Shown here: positions 14,488 through 15,094 of the stretch, piece by piece
How the letters are laid out: each line of letters starts with the position of its first letter
Position numbering within the stretch: position 1 is the first letter of the stretch
Source of the DNA: CAZMFZ01 sp964565665
GTDB lineage: Bacteria; Bacteroidota; Bacteroidia; Cytophagales; UBA9547
Length of the DNA stretch: 15,094 bases
Assembly: GCA_964565665.1 (NCBI GenBank)
Contig: CAZMFZ010000094.1
Coordinates: forward strand, 1 to 15,094
Direction: 5' to 3'
Notes under the pieces: generated by a model
What the model was told of the DNA's origin: nothing
The model's database searches: none
What the model saw: only the letters and a program-made list of their open reading frames with translations
Program-made: the position numbers and the translations under genes

Positions 14488-14948
14488 TACTTGGGCTTGC
14501 AATTACGGTTTTATCATTTTTGGGAATGGAATTTATGGCTTGGTTCACCCATAAATATGTAATGCACGGCATTATGTGGCATTTCCATCAAGACCATCAT
14601 CTAAAAGACCATGAAAATTGGTTTGAACGTAACGATGTATTTTTTCTCATTTATGCCACACCTGGAGCTTTGCTAGTGATTATAGGTATAGTTTCAGGTT
14701 TCGATTTTAAATTTTATATCGGAATAGGAATCACATTGTATGGATTTACCTATTTCTTAGTTCATGATATTTTTATTCACCAGCGTTTTAAATTATTTAG
14801 AAACACCAATCACCCTTATTTTTTAGCCCTCAGAAAAGCCCACAAAGCCCATCATAAAATACTCGAAAAAGAACATGGAGTGTGCTTTGGTATGCTGGTA
14901 GTTCCAAAAAAGTATTACCTTGAGGCGGCAAAAATATTAAACAAATAA
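14484..14948 (+). CDS. crtZ: Beta-carotene hydroxylase (CrtZ)
   Basis: Membrane di-iron hydroxylase that adds the 3- and 3'-hydroxyl groups to beta-carotene, giving zeaxanthin via cryptoxanthin. The histidine clusters of the family are all present: H23-x4-H28 in THKYVMHG, HFHQDHH (33-39), HDIFIHQRF (94-102) and HKAHHK (120-125). Hydrophobic segments near 2-20, 52-72 and 78-93 anchor it. The length of 154 residues is typical of bacterial CrtZ. It begins inside the idi stop (ATGA), and the cyclase gene starts on the very next base after its own stop. Confidence 0.95.
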   Translation: MILGLAITVLSFLGMEFMAWFTHKYVMHGIMWHFHQDHHLKDHENWFERNDVFFLIYATPGALLVIIGIVSGFDFKFYIGIGITLYGFTYFLVHDIFIHQRFKLFRNTNHPYFLALRKAHKAHHKILEKEHGVCFGMLVVPKKYYLEAAKILNK

Positions 14949-15094
14949 ATGCAGCCTTTTTACTATCTTTTAGTTGATATTACCACCATTTTGTTTCCTG
15001 TTCTTTGGAGCTTTGAGAATAAACTATATTTCTATTCAAAATGGAAATACGTATTCAAAGCTATTTTAATCTCAGGCATTATCTTTATTATTTG
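14949..15094 (+). CDS. Lycopene cyclase, CrtYcd-type (partial, runs off the window)
   Basis: The first 48 codons are present: MQPFYYLLVDITTILFPVLW, then the segment FENKLYFYSKWKYVFKAILI and a further hydrophobic stretch GIIFII. The pattern of a membrane helix, the YLLVD..t.lfP.l.SF motif and KLYFY.KWKY..ka is the N-terminus of the small-domain lycopene cyclases (CrtYc/CrtYd repeats, often fused in Bacteroidetes) that form the beta-ionone rings of beta-carotene. It starts directly after the crtZ stop, as expected for a pathway operon. The remainder lies outside the window, so fusion state and length cannot be judged. Confidence 0.78.
   Translation, partial: MQPFYYLLVDITTILFPVLWSFENKLYFYSKWKYVFKAILISGIIFII

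Noticed and set aside
1..15094. CRISPR arrays, tRNA or rRNA genes, transposases, phage genes
   Set aside because: No regularly spaced repeats, cloverleaf-like sequences or recognisable recombinase motifs were seen on either strand.

Overview
The window looks like chromosomal DNA of a Gram-negative, menaquinone-using, pigmented member of the Bacteroidetes. The support is AT-rich DNA, start codons almost without Shine-Dalgarno sequences, a -7 element of the TAnnTTTG type before lepA, lipid A synthesis (lpxB), a transketolase split into two genes, a DUF3098 gene beside uppP, menA, and a carotenoid cluster of crtB, idi, crtZ and a heterodimer-type (CrtYcd-like) lycopene cyclase. Family and genus cannot be fixed by eye.

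Layout. 68-1186 lpxB. 1271-3880 the two transketolase halves, separated by a decayed DUF2442 gene, an intact DUF2442 gene and an overlapping DUF4160 gene. 3873-4883, minus strand: uppP and its DUF3098 neighbour. 5057-5959 menA, then on the minus strand 5962-7364 a MerR-type regulator and gpsA. 7642-9429 lepA. 9430-9868 has no recognised gene but holds two tiny membrane-protein reading frames and a hairpin. 9869-10753 folD. 10782-11797 is a run of accessory pieces: an intact DUF29 gene, a retropepsin-like aspartic protease gene whose 5' part is broken, and the tail of a second DUF2442 relic that runs into the start of queE (11781-12440). 12562 to the window end is a tightly packed carotenoid operon: crtB, an unknown exported protein, idi, crtZ, and the first 48 codons of a lycopene cyclase.

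How the genes fit together. Most genes are housekeeping: lipid A, pentose phosphate pathway, undecaprenyl-phosphate recycling, menaquinone, glycerol phosphate, translation, folate and queuosine. The carotenoid operon takes isoprenoid units (Idi) to phytoene (CrtB) and, after desaturation by an enzyme not in the window, through cyclisation (lycopene cyclase) and 3-hydroxylation (CrtZ), most likely to zeaxanthin. The unusual part is a layer of small accessory genes (DUF2442, DUF4160, DUF29, retropepsin-like) placed between core genes with no visible transposase, in states from intact to nearly erased. Two of the relics were found only by translating intergenic DNA through stop codons. No complete new system is demonstrated. 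The DUF2442-DUF4160 pair inside the transketolase operon and the unknown exported protein in the carotenoid operon are the best candidates for follow-up.
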